Shown piece after piece: positions 10,889 to 22,400 of a stretch of 64,000 nucleotides of DNA. The stretch covers positions 27,805,848-27,869,847 of the forward strand of contig BRKX01000012.1 in assembly GCA_026008535.1 (NCBI GenBank), read 5' to 3'. The position numbers were made by a program, and so were the translations under genes. Position 1 is the stretch's first letter, and each line of letters starts with the position of its first letter. The notes under the pieces are model-generated. The model saw only the letters and a program-made list of their open reading frames with translations, made no database searches and was not told the DNA's origin. Source of the DNA: Perilla frutescens. Taxonomy: Eukaryota; Streptophyta; Magnoliopsida; Lamiales; Lamiaceae.

Positions 10889-13800
10889 ATTATATAGGGG
10901 TGAGTTAAAATGGATACCACCCCTCTATGTAGGAAATAGGAACAAACTTAAACCATAGATCTAGTCTAAATAAATGGTCCATATTCAATTTCATTTATAG
11001 GGACTAAATAGCAATATATTTAATATTATTATACAATATTATATGTGAAAGGGTAAAAACGGGTTGGGGTAAAACTCTCAAAAATAATGACCCATTAATT
11101 ACGCTAACCGACCAAATCGAGCAATAGATTTGGATGGATTTCATTAATTTGCAGCAAAAAAAAAAACTAGGTTTTAGATTTAGGATTCTGTATTGAGCAG
11201 GCGAAATTTTCCCTCAATCAATACACAAAGTCGGCGACGGGCGACGACAGTAACAGCAAAGGGGATGTCCGGCGGCCGTTCAACGAGGCGTAACCCAAGT
11301 TTTAGTTCGTGGTTTCTTTATTTTCCCGCCACTTTGGTTGCTAACAACTGTATTTTTTTGTGTGTTTTTGCTTGAAGTGTTTTTTTTCCCACTTTTTTTT
11401 GCAGATGAAATTTGTATTTTTGATTTTGGTTCTAGATTTCTGCTTTTTTTTTTTTTCGTTCAAAAATACATGAATATCATGGATTTTTTGTTTGTTTTTA
11501 CCGTTTTTAAAGGAAAAGTTACGGCAATGTTTGCTTTGGGATCTACTCTTTTTTTATTTGTTTTTTTAATGGAAGTTGCTTTTTTTTGTGGTGCGCCGAT
11601 GATTGTTTCTACTGGGTTTTTCGATGAAAAGTGGTTGAAAGTAGTAATGATTAAATATATGAATATTGTTAGGTTTTTTTTTTGGATTATCTATGATGCA
11701 TGATGCACACATGTTCAAAAAAGAGGTGAAATTGGACAAGTTCTTCGTGAGGGAACATTATTAGCAAAATTATTTGTTCTAATAGTAAATCTGAATGAAA
11801 CTGATAGCAATTGGTATTTGGTTGAATAGAACTAGCAAACAATCTAGCCTTTATTAGCAAATAAATGTATATTGTTAGCAAATAAATCTGCATATGTTAG
11901 CTAATTTTTATATTAACCAAAATTGCTACAATTTGAAGTTAAGTATAGAAGGGCAGTTTATTGATTATTTTTTTTCAAAGAGAATAACAATTGATTTGGG
12001 CAGTATTAGCAAATTTATATATTCTATTAGGAAATATGGTTGAAGCTGATAGCAATTGTTATCTATTTGAATATATTTAGCACACTATATGCTCTTTATT
12101 AGCAAATGAATGAGTATTGTTAGCAAATAAATCTGCATATGTTAGCTAATTTTTTTGTTATAAAATTGATACAATTTGAAGCTGAATATAGAAGGGCAAT
12201 TGATTTGGACAGTATTAGCAAAATTATTTGTTCTAATAGGAAATCTGAATGAAACTTATAGCAATTGGTATTTTGCTGAACACAATTAGCAAACAATCTG
12301 GTCTTCATTAGCAAATAAATGCATCTTGTTAGCAAATAAATCTTCATATGTTAGCTAATTCTTATGTTAGCAAATAAATCTGCATATGTTAGCAATTATC
12401 TGCAGCTTATGGTGCAGATAATCTTGGTGATATTCCAGAAGATGTAGCAGGTGCAGATCAACATGCGAATGGTCCTCCGTTAAATGAACCTCATGATGTG
12501 GGTAACATTCACAATGAAGGGGTAGAAGAAGACAATTAGCAAACAATCTGGTCTTCATTAGCAAATAAATGTATCTTTTTAGCAAATAAATATGCATATG
12601 TTAACTAATTTTTATGTTAGCAAATAAATCTGCATATGTTAGCAATTATCTGCAGCTTATGGTGCAGGATAATCTTGGTGATATTCCAGAAGATGTAGCA
12701 GGTGCAGATCAACATGCGAATGGTCCTCCGTTAAAATACAAAATATATTTTGTTTTATATGTTAACAAATTATTTTACTGTAACTAGCAAATATGTGTGT
12801 AGTAAACATCTATAAAAGCAGTTAATTTTGGCATTTGTAATACATATGTTATGGTGATTAGTGATTTTTTTGTTTGTGAGTAAATTGTTGCCCATAACTA
12901 GCAAACATATGTGTTGTAAATAGCAAAATATTTAACTGATAATAGCAAATGATTTTATTGAGATTAGCGAAGTTTTGTGTATATGTTAGCAAATTATTTA
13001 CCTATAACTAGCAAATATATGAATGCATAGTAGCATATATTCTGTTTGTTTGTGATACCAATATAGCTTACAATTTCTGTTATTGTGTGCAAATTTGACC
13101 CAGATATTTACGAATTTAAAATTTGCTTTTTTTTTTGTTAGTTAATTATACTACTTTAAATACATTTAAAACCCTTAAAATTAAGTCATATATATGGGGT
13201 ATTCTAAAATTTAATTTATTTTCTTTAATCTTGTAGACAATACTTAAAACAAAATAGAAATATTATAAACATAAAGAACACAAATAATTGGAGCTAGCTA
13301 GAGTCCAAAATAAAATTAATTGTATATAATTAAGTCCAAGTATATAATCAGAGATATTTTAACAACAATAATGAAGGAGTTGGATAGTTAATTAGACAAT
13401 GATTGATGAAGTAGTTTTTGTTCGTGGTAGTAAACAAATTGCTAGTTATAGCTGAACAATTTGCTAACATATACAAAAAACTTTGCTGATCTAAATAAAG
13501 TCATTTATTATTTGATAATTAAAGTTCAACTCTTACATTAAAGTTCTGAATTAGCAAATCCCGTTTCATTAGTTAGCAAATAATAATATGACGGATAATT
13601 CAGAAATTAATGAATTCTTTGAACTTCTAATTAACCGTTTGATAAATAACATGTTTATTAAAAAATAAAGCAACGTGACAGCTAATGGAAAAAAAACCGT
13701 CCAACTAATTAAATGCATCCATAATCGAAAATAAAGGAATAATTGTCAATTACAACTGATTATGGTAAATTTCCCAAATCGTGGGATTAGATCTTCACAT

Positions 13801-13985
13801 AAAAATATCAATTACAACTATAACCCTTCACTAATTAAATTAATGAATAATTGCAATCTAATCCTCCCCATAAAAAAATGAATCCTCACCATCCAAAAAA
13901 TCAAATCCAATGACTGATATTCATTCCTATTTCCTACATAGGTTTTTGTGTTCCTATTTGAACTCTGATTTATACACTGTATCTA
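10889..13985 (+). mobile_element. MULE-like non-autonomous DNA element rich in TTAGCAAA motifs
   Basis: The ends are imperfect inverted copies: GAGTTAAAATGGATACCACC plus TATGTAGGAAATAGGAA on the left, and on the right the inverse complement of GAGTTCAAATAGGAACAC plus the same TATGTAGGAAATAGGAA. The left flank is a (GT)n tract and the right flank a (TA)n tract. Inside are a GC-richer stretch at 11190-11310, many TTAGCAAA(T) motifs from 11760 to 13600, and two copies of a coding-like segment (from about 12400 and 12650). That segment reads as an acidic peptide ending NGPPLN, reminiscent of N-termini encoded by MULE/FAR1-type elements. The class is an inference, and no transposase is present. 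Confidence 0.55.
12365..12735 (+). repeat. Duplicated segment inside the MULE-like element
   Basis: Positions about 12365-12484 and 12617-12735 are near-identical. Each runs from TTAGCAAATAAATCTGCATA to CCTCCGTTAAA. They differ mainly by one inserted G (GGTGCAGATAATC versus GGTGCAGGATAATC), which breaks the frame of the second copy. The first copy extends in frame through ...EPHDVGNIHNEGVEED before another TTAGCAAA tract. Confidence 0.8.
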
Positions 13986-14006
13986 TATATATATATATAT
14001 ATATAT

Positions 14007-14685
14007 GTATGGAAACCATCAAATGAGAACCCTTTCCCCAGGTGAGAACTAGAAACCAATTCTAGCCCTTGTTTGACTCAATCTGGACGGTCTAGATTAA
14101 ATCAGATTTAAGTGGATGAGCGGTGGCATTTCTGTAATTTTCGGCAACTTTCTGGACGGAGGGGTAATATAGTAATTTAATAATTCTTCCCTTTTGTTCT
14201 GAGGCTAAAATGAGAATCGCATAAGGCTAAAATGAGAATCGCATAATGCTAAAATTATCGAAGTAGGAGGCTAAAATTGATGTGACATTTTCCACTATGG
14301 TTCACCGTTCCCAATTAGGGTTTATTAAGTTCCTGATCCCAACTAGTAATTATGAGATTCCCATTAGGGTTCACTGTCCCCAAATAGGGTGTATTGCATT
14401 TCATTCCAATGAAATCATCGTTCCATTTTTGTTTATTAACACATGCTAAAATGAGAAATCCATGAGGCTAAAATGTGCGAAATCGGATGCTAAAATTGAA
14501 TATGGGCAATTTCTGAGTTCAGTTCCGATTTTACCCTTAATGAGACGCGCGAATTGAAGATTTTCACGATAATTACAAAAATGCCACCAAAAATCTGAAT
14601 GGATCTGGGGCGTCGATTTTGCTGGATGGACGGATGAGATCGGTTCCCGGTTCTCACCTAGCGACCGGTTCTCACCAGATCCCAT

Positions 14686-14689
<4 letters not shown>
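14007..14689 (+). mobile_element. TA-flanked element with repeated GAGAACC and GGCTAAAAT motifs
   Basis: Both ends carry related inverted tracts. The left has AAATGAGAACC and AGGTGAGAACTAG. The right, read on the minus strand, has TGGTGAGAACCGGTCGCTAG then GTGAGAACCGGGAACC. Internally GGCTAAAATGAGAA-type units recur at 14213, 14224, 14271, 14453, 14464 and 14490, together with AGGGTTTATT tracts. It sits between (TA)n runs at 13983-14006 and 14690-14730, so any target duplication is hidden. The superfamily is unresolved (MULE-like or Helitron-like). Confidence 0.55.
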
Positions 14690-14734
<45 letters not shown>

Positions 14735-15199
14735 GTGTACCTTAATAAACATATGTTTACCTTATTGAAAACTAGTTTATCATTTCAACGTATGGATAGG
14801 TTAAATTATATCAAATACATAATTATTTTTTTATTAGAATATATTTTTATGTTATATTTAATAAAAAATATTAAGAAATATCAAAATTATATATATATAT
14901 ATATAATAAATAATATAAAAAAATATGAAATCATAATGATAAATTATTTAAGTTGATTTTCAAATTATTATTTTAAATATGATAAAAGAATATTATAAAA
15001 CATGATTATGTATAAATATATCATACATTGATTTTTTTGGGTTCAATAAGAATGGGTGGGTGGAATGACTATTCATTTACTTTTGGGAATAACAATTTCT
15101 TAGAGAATGATAATTTTCAATTATATATTATACCAATTATAAAAATGAGAATGAACGCAAGAATGATTATTTTATTCTACCATATTAATCAGCTCCTAA

Positions 15200-18100
15200 C
15201 AGACGTGGCATAAAAATAACGTATTACTCCGTTTGTCATTTGCGGTTTTTGCTTTGTTTCAATGTAGCTGCGGAAATGGCAGAGATATAGATTCCATTTC
15301 CCATTTCCATTTTTTTTAAACCCTAATCATGTCAATTAACCAACATTTAAATTAATTTGTGAAGAGTTGTTCCTAGTTTACATTCGATAAGGCTACATTC
15401 GCAGTCTCATTGAAGAAATATCAAGCCCTAGCGAGTTGAAGCTCGAATTTGAAATAAAATTGAGACTTTTCCACAAAATGATGTCGTTTGGCACACATGG
15501 TGAACCAAAATAAATAATTTTAACTTGCACATGAATTAAATAATTAATCAACCTGCCATGCCACATTAAATCTCCTCAAATATCAAACGATGTTTTAATT
15601 GTAAATAAATAAAAAAAAGTTACGTTTTCTTATTATTTGGTGTGATTTAAAAATTATGTCTAAAATAAAAAAAAATCAGTTAAAAATCATATTTTAAGGT
15701 ACAATAATATATAAATGAATCTCAAAATTGAGATGTCCTCAAATTTTAAAGAAAGTCGTCCCGGACTTTTTGATTCCTCATTCCACTAACTAGTTCACTC
15801 GAGATCCAAACCATTATAACATTAGGTTGAGTAAATGTATTTCGGATGGGTAGACTAATCATCAATCATATACACAGTAAACTAAACAATGCCTAATCTT
15901 GCTATGTTTATCGTTAGTCTCTTCGGTTAAAAGTTAAAACAGCCTCTGTTTTCATGCACGTTTCTTCCAAACGAGGGAAAAAAGTGTAAGCTGCTGGCTT
16001 GATTTTCTAAATTTCTGTAATTTTCTAATCTCAAATGTTTCGTCATAATTTACACGATTGGAAATGAGGGCATTTTATTGGCAGTCAATTTTCAAAGGTA
16101 AGCGGTAAAAAAAAAAACTCGACTCAATCAATTCTTTACTAATTACTAACTACTGTCTTTGAATATGTATTCAACTCTGGAATTAATTTTAGTGTGATTT
16201 TGTATGTTGTTTGAAATATGCAATGCCCATTTTGTTTGAATGTTGTTGTGTAGTTTTCAGTCCCCAAACAGAGTCTTTTTGTATGAATTTAATTTGTTTG
16301 GTCAAGAATGAATGTCTCCTTCTATAATTTTTAATGGGTTTGTGTAATTGAGGAGTAATGTGAACCCTTTTGTTTATGAATTTGAAAGGTTGAGACTTTA
16401 TTTATTTTGTGTAAAGAATTCGTTGAAATAAATAGAAATTGGAAAAGAAAAGTCCATGCATTGCATACTTCTATTATAGGTTTTGGTCTACAGAGAATGA
16501 ACATTCTTGATTTTAATAATATGATGCTATTATTCAAAATGTCCATTCCTCTTTACACATATGTAGCTGTTTAAGTTTGGCGGATCTTCCATTTTTGGTT
16601 GATTTTTTTCTTCCTCATGGTTTTGGAAGATTTTGAGTAGTCTTTATAGTTGTCATGCCCCAACCTCACAGGGTGTGGTGGTAGAAGCCCACAACGAGTT
16701 CTGCTACCGACTACTTCTTCATGCTCACCATGCCAAAAAATGATTAATCCAACTATTCAAATTTGATCATCCATAAGTCCATATGATACGAATATGATAC
16801 ATCACAGTCGATAAGTTGTCATTTTTTCGGGCTTTTTGTATAGGACATTCTACTTGCCTTAGTCAATATTCAAGAAAGTGGAAATATTAGTTTTTAGCTT
16901 ATAAATTTGCAAGAGGTTTCCTTGTCTAGAGCAGAAAATTTTTATAGAAAAATAATGGTTTTCTATTGCCTTGTCTAATGGTCATTGTGGTGAAACTTTA
17001 TTGAATTCATTTGAAGTTTAATGTAAAATTGCTGAGCATAATATATATTAGTATGCTTTTTTTTTAGTGAAAATCTAGGCATGGTTGAGTTCCGTAATTG
17101 GATGGAAAAAACTCACTCTTGACTATGTGTTGATTCAGACAGATCAATATCTAAGTCCATCTGATGGTGAAGAAACTCTAAGCCGCCATAAAGGAATCTT
17201 GAGAGCCATAAGCACAGTTCTGGTTGTTTTTCCTTTACTGCATGGAAATGAAAGACATGGACAGATTACCTAGATATTTCAAAGATGAAGATAATTCTTC
17301 TTTAGCATTTAGGACTTGGCTTCTCTGCCTAAATGGCTCCCTTCCCTATAGAGGCATCTGCCTTAATGGCTTACTCGAACACAATTTTCCTTGTTTCTCT
17401 GGGAGATCAGGCAGGGGGCTCTATTCAGGGATTCGGGGGCTAGAGCTGGGCCTGGATGAATGATGGAGGTTCGGGGACATCCTATTTATCGTGTTGGACT
17501 GATTCAAATACAGCACATATTGAATTTAGTAATCGGTAATTTATTTGGACGATAATTGCTGATATAACATCTCTTTGAAATTGTGGGATGATCTGCTGTT
17601 CATGTTTGAATTGAGCTTGCAATTATCTGGAAGTTCATGAAGGTATTTAAACGTGCTCGATGGAGCATCTGGTCATGGGTTTCTCCCTGTGGAGACCAAA
17701 GAACAAGAGAATAAGGAAAAAAAGGAGCACTGTTGAAGTATCAAAGGCACAACATGCCAGTAAATATCTCTCAACTTTCCATGCTTATATCTGGTCTACG
17801 AAACATTGAACTTACACAAGAATACTGGTAGAAGGTTTAGAAAAGGTACACCTGTCCTAGTCTACGTATTTTAAATTACAAGGATATATATGATAATCCA
17901 ACAACTACTATGAAGAGAAGAAACCATCAACTACGAGGGTTGTGTGAGCCATTGGATTCACACATGTATGCATCTAATACCGTGGATTTTGACAGATCGT
18001 GTGAACATTTGATTTCACACGTGACACGTGTACGAGACCAATAAAAAACAGGAGTTGTTCATGGGCATGCCTGCTTTGACATCATGTGTGAGGATACCAT

Positions 18101-18392
18101 ATGACAGCCACTCAAGCTCTCTATAGTTATTTGTATGAGTATAAATCCCTTTTGCTCCTCGAGCACAATGTGCTTATTTATACTTGTCTATACTCCAGTT
18201 TGTCATTACATCCTAGAGTACCTGATATAGGTTTAAGTTAGAAGCAAACATGTACACGAGCTTACCTTTCAGTTTCATGCCTTGCAAAACCATTTTATCT
18301 CCTAGAGCTAGGTAATGTATTTGATTGAGCTTATTTTCCCTTAATTGATTGACTCTCTATGATTACCTCCATAATAATGAATTGCCCCACAG
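15200..18392. other. Intergenic region and presumed 5' side of the ALD1 gene
   Basis: The sequence becomes less AT-rich after about 16600 and probably includes the promoter and an unrecognised first exon and intron of the downstream aminotransferase gene. Open frames at 17085-17273 and 17224-17463 have no recognisable product. No repeat with clear borders was found. Confidence 0.45.
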
Positions 18393-21300
18393 GTTTTATT
18401 GCAACATCACAACACAAGATACTGAAAATGGTATGTGATCACATCTTTGTGAGATGAACTCAGAATCTTCATGAAAATGGTTTGTTGAGCATTTAATACT
18501 ATGCATGCAGTTACCAGTTATCGTACAAAAGTTTCTCGTAATCCAACAATGGAGAAGCTGCAATATAACTATCTATTCCCTGAGGTTGGTAGTTCTTGAA
18601 TCTTCATCCTTGTATTTTTGCTGCAGACTAGCTTTACGCTCTTCTCTCTTTTAGCATGACTGCATCCTACTTCACTGGATATAATTGACAGCAGAAAATC
18701 ATTCTCTAGTTCGTTATCATCACTTTTGTCTTTTGCGACCATGTCGTATTGCACCATCTATCCCCCCCCCCCCCCCCCTCTATCTGTGACTTAGTGGCTC
18801 TTTTTCTCAATCTCTCTCTCTCTCTCGACTCAACACACAGTGACACCATTGCTATTGAGATTCAAGAGCCTATCAGCTATCTTTTCCTCCTCGTAAAACC
18901 ATTAGGAATCATCTCTTCACCTTGTCAAGCATTAAATGGTAATTTTTCATTATTTTTAGTATTTTCTGAAATATATTGCTTGTATTTTGCATGCTTTGTT
19001 GAAATTTTGGTTTGGAATCACGAGTAGCATATGTTGAAAGGTTGTTTGTAAATAGAGTTAACTCCCTGCTGTACTAAGTAATAGTTGAGACTGAGTGTGC
19101 CCTGTACGTGCACCATTTGATGAGAAATTGAGAATTTTGGTGGAATTTTGAGGGGAGAAAAGCTGGAGGTTGTTTTCAGTTGAGAGTTTTGATATTTTTA
19201 GTTAATGCTCTTGTGTTTATCTGTCAATGAAACAACCTTTGAATTTTTTCTTTATGAGACTGAATGATGAATGATTTTAGAGTTGTAGATTTCTGAGTAA
19301 GATTTTCGACTTTATGATTTCTGAGACTTTCTTGTTGTGCATATCATGATCTGCTAATTAATCCTAGGTGTATTTTAGATACACCAGGCTTTATTGTTGT
19401 ATCATTTTAATATTTTAATTTTATTGCCTGTGTTTGTTTGTTACCTTTATTTTTAAATTTGAATTTGTAGTGCAAGCATGTTTGTAGGTGTTGATTGCAC
19501 TTTTTCAAAAATTATGATGATGTAGACCTTCAAGATGCTCGTAAAAAATAAAATAAAACTACACACCCCCCCTTTGTTTTTCTATGGGTCCCGAAATGTC
19601 AGGGGCGGCCTTGCATCATCGACTCTGTAACATGATCAGCTCAACAACTGGTTTTGCGACTGTGAAACTAAAGTCTTGCTACATTGCAGATATCTGCACG
19701 AGAAGCTCAACATGCTAAGAAGTATCCTAATGCAAAAATTATAAGCCTTGGAATTGGTGACACTACTCAGCCATTACCAGACGTTGTAGCTTCAAGCATG
19801 GCTAATGTAAGTTTTAAATAAACTCCTAGACTCTGTGTTTGTGCTGTGCTAAAGCAGAAACTGACAAACCTTTTTAATATGAAATGCTTAAGTTTAGAAA
19901 TTATGCTGCATTTCATCTTCAATAAGGCAAATATTTCAGTTTGAAGTCGAATATGTGGGTTAGGCTGGCTCTAGTTCTTGACAGAAACTAAAAAAAGAAA
20001 TGTTTTTCAAACCTTGCTGTAGTTCACAGAACATACGTCGTCTGATTTAATTATTGACTGGGTTAAGAGTTACTTTTACTATTTTTTACCTTGGACAAAT
20101 AATTTTCTTGTTTAAGAACAGGTATTGGTTCTTGTGTTGTCTTTCATTTGTTATTATGTTAAAATAACCAGTTGAGGAGATCCAACAGTAAATGAAAAGG
20201 GGTCAGATCACATGCTGGGCATTCTTTTGCATTTTTTCTTTCTGTTTTCTTGACATTTTTATGTTCCAGTATGCGTACAGCCTTTCGACGCATAATGGTT
20301 ACAGAGGGTACGGAGCTGAACAAGGGAGCCAGGTGAGGAGTTGTCGATCCATACATTACAGATTGTTTTATTGTTTGTCATTCAGAAAATCTTTGTATTT
20401 TCTCAAGACTTTACTTGTATATTCTATATTTAGAAACTTGCTGTTGAGAGCTTTTTATGTTGATTGGTACGAGCAAGTTATACAAAGAGAGAACTCAAAG
20501 TCGAGTAAATTGCAGGAGCTAAGACAAGCCATAGCAGAGAAATTTTACAAAGACATGGGGATACAAGGTTCCGAGGTCTTTGTATCTGACGGGGCACAGT
20601 GTGATATATCGCGCTTGCAGGTACCACCACAATGCGTAAACTAAAATGTTTTTCGACTCAACTGAGACGTTGAATTTCCCTGCAGATGCTGTTTGGATCC
20701 AACATGTCCATAGCCATTCAAGATCCTATTTTTCCGGTGATACACTGATGCTTCACTTGTTGATTCTTGATTCTTGATTCTTGATTTTGTTGTCTAAGTT
20801 TTGTTTCTGATCTTAAAGGGGTGTTATTTGTAAGTTACAACACATGTTTTCTTACAACATGAGTGATACGTGTAAATAAGCAGGCGTATATAGATTCAAG
20901 TGTGATAATTGGGCAGACGGGAGACGTGGAACAAGAATCAGGGAGGTATAAGAATATCGAGTACATGAGATGCGATCCTCACAACAATTTCTTCCCCGAC
21001 CTCTTGAAAACCGCGCGAACGGACATCATCTTCTTCTGCTCTCCGAACAACCCCACTGGCCATGCAGCGTCGTGGAAGCAACTTGAGCAGCTCGTCAAAT
21101 TAGCTCAACAGAATGGATCCATCATCGTATATGACTCCGCCTATGCTGTCTACATTTCTGACGGTAGTCCTCGCTCAATTTACGAAATTCCTGGCGCCAA
21201 AAAGGTATGAACGAAACAATCATTCTTGTTTCAACAATTCAACCTAGTGTATATATTATATATATGTCCATGTCGCCCCCAGGTAGCCATAGAAGTTTCT

Positions 21301-21991
21301 TCCTTCTCCAAGATCGCCGGATTCACAGGGGTTCGCCTCGGCTGGACCGTCGTGCCCAAGGAGCTGCTGTATTCCAACGGTTTCCCGGTTATAAACGACT
21401 TCAATCGTATCGTGTGTACGTGCTTTAACGGAGCCTCAAGGATAGCTCAGGCTGGCGGCCTAGCTAGCTTATCCAGTGAGGGATTCAAGGTGATGAGTTA
21501 AAGTTTGCAATCTCCACACACCAATACAAACTCCCTCCACCATCCACCGATCTATCTTGCGTGGCGTGGGTGGTGAGTGGGGGATTGTAGGCACTACCTA
21601 GCTACTAAGGTCCCCTTGAATTTTCAAAAAATACTAGGTGTAGGAGCCATTTTATGTATCTCAATGTCGGAACAAGTTGTCATGCTTACATCTCTTTCAG
21701 GCTGTTATCTCCCTCGTTGATTACTACAAAACAAATGCTGAGATACTGCTGGAGACATTCAAATCACTGGGACTCAAAGCATACGGCGGCGTAAACGCAC
21801 CGTATCTATGGGTTCAATTTCCTGGATCAAATTCATGGGATGTGTTCAATGAGATTCTTGAGAAAACACACATAATCACAGTTCCTGGGAGTGGATTTGG
21901 TCCAGGAGGAAAGGAGTTTATAAGACTCACTGCTTTTGGTCGCAGAGAGAACATTCTGGAAGCTTCAGACAGGCTCAGGAGCCTTCTCTAG
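18393..21991 (+). CDS. ALD1: ALD1-like plastid PLP aminotransferase (pipecolate pathway), 5' exon unresolved
   Basis: Exons: 18511-18584, 19690-19806, 20270-20332, 20516-20620, 20686-20736, 20884-21204, 21283-21489 and 21701-21991, all GT-AG and in one frame. A probable upstream exon at 18393-18430 joins in phase to give ...TENVTSYRTKVSRNP. The protein shows MEKLQYNYLFPE, GYRGYGAEQG, SDGAQCDISRLQ, FCSPNNPTG, DSAYA, the PLP-lysine motif SFSKIAGFTGVRLGW and GSGFGPGG. These are fold-type I aminotransferase features shared by LL-diaminopimelate aminotransferase and its defence paralogue ALD1. AIQDPIFPAYIDSSVIIGQTG and NNFFPDL favour ALD1, which deaminates lysine towards pipecolic acid in systemic acquired resistance. 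The start codon and transit peptide were not found; the ATG at 18549 is the first clear in-frame one. DAP aminotransferase remains the alternative. Confidence 0.85.
18762..18778. repeat. Poly(C) tract in an ALD1 intron
   Basis: A run of 17 C residues is followed by TCTATCTG and then a (CT)n tract near 18812-18826. The run length is likely uncertain in the assembly. Confidence 0.8.
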
Positions 21992-22400
21992 TGCACAGAC
22001 AAACATAATCATGACTCAAACATTAACACAGATCATTGAAACAAAACAAGATTAGTGCTGTGTTGCTGCCTGGTTTAGCATTTCTTAATCATTTTACATT
22101 CACTGTGTAACATAATCTTGCAATAATAGAGTGAAATTAAAAGGCTTGCAATGACTACATAAGCATCTAAAATCAAGATTGAACGCATCAGCAAACTTCT
22201 ATAATAAGCATACATAAAAAAGAAAAATATATAAATATGACAGTCTATTGTAGTAAATTCCAACGAAGAGATCACAGTAAGATGAATTTACTGTGCTATG
22301 TAACATGAATTGAAGTCTTGTTTAACTAAACTTTGATACCAGTCATTCAAAGCCAGATTATGAAAATAGATACACCATATATGTATATATCTTACAAGAG
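21992..22400. other. Convergent 3' regions of ALD1 and the F-box/kelch gene
   Basis: This 409-bp gap lies between two stop codons on opposite strands. It holds the two 3' untranslated regions and possible AATAAA-like signals. There is no further gene. Confidence 0.6.

Larger units (their letters stand above)
9724..15196 (+). mobile_element. PIF/Harbinger-type MITE, copy A, split by nested insertions
   Basis: Outer ends are GAAATTGATTAATATGAAAG on the left and ...TTAATCAGCTCC on the right, flanked by TAA at 9721-9723 and 15197-15199. Sequence at 9724-9822, 10635-10870 and about 14730-15196 lines up in order with the intact family member at 25453-26329. This includes the left GAATGGAATTAGATATGAATGG stretch, the TTTCTTATATTTCTAAAT interior and the right GGGTGGAATGACTATTC stretch. 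The intervening parts are later insertions: a solo LTR and a 3.8-kb block holding two TA-flanked elements. TAA duplications and short inverted ends indicate the PIF/Harbinger superfamily. Confidence 0.82.

Noticed and set aside
11338..11703. 121-codon Phe-rich open frame
   Set aside because: It is produced by T-rich DNA inside the MULE-like element; no membrane-protein family pattern and no conserved motif.
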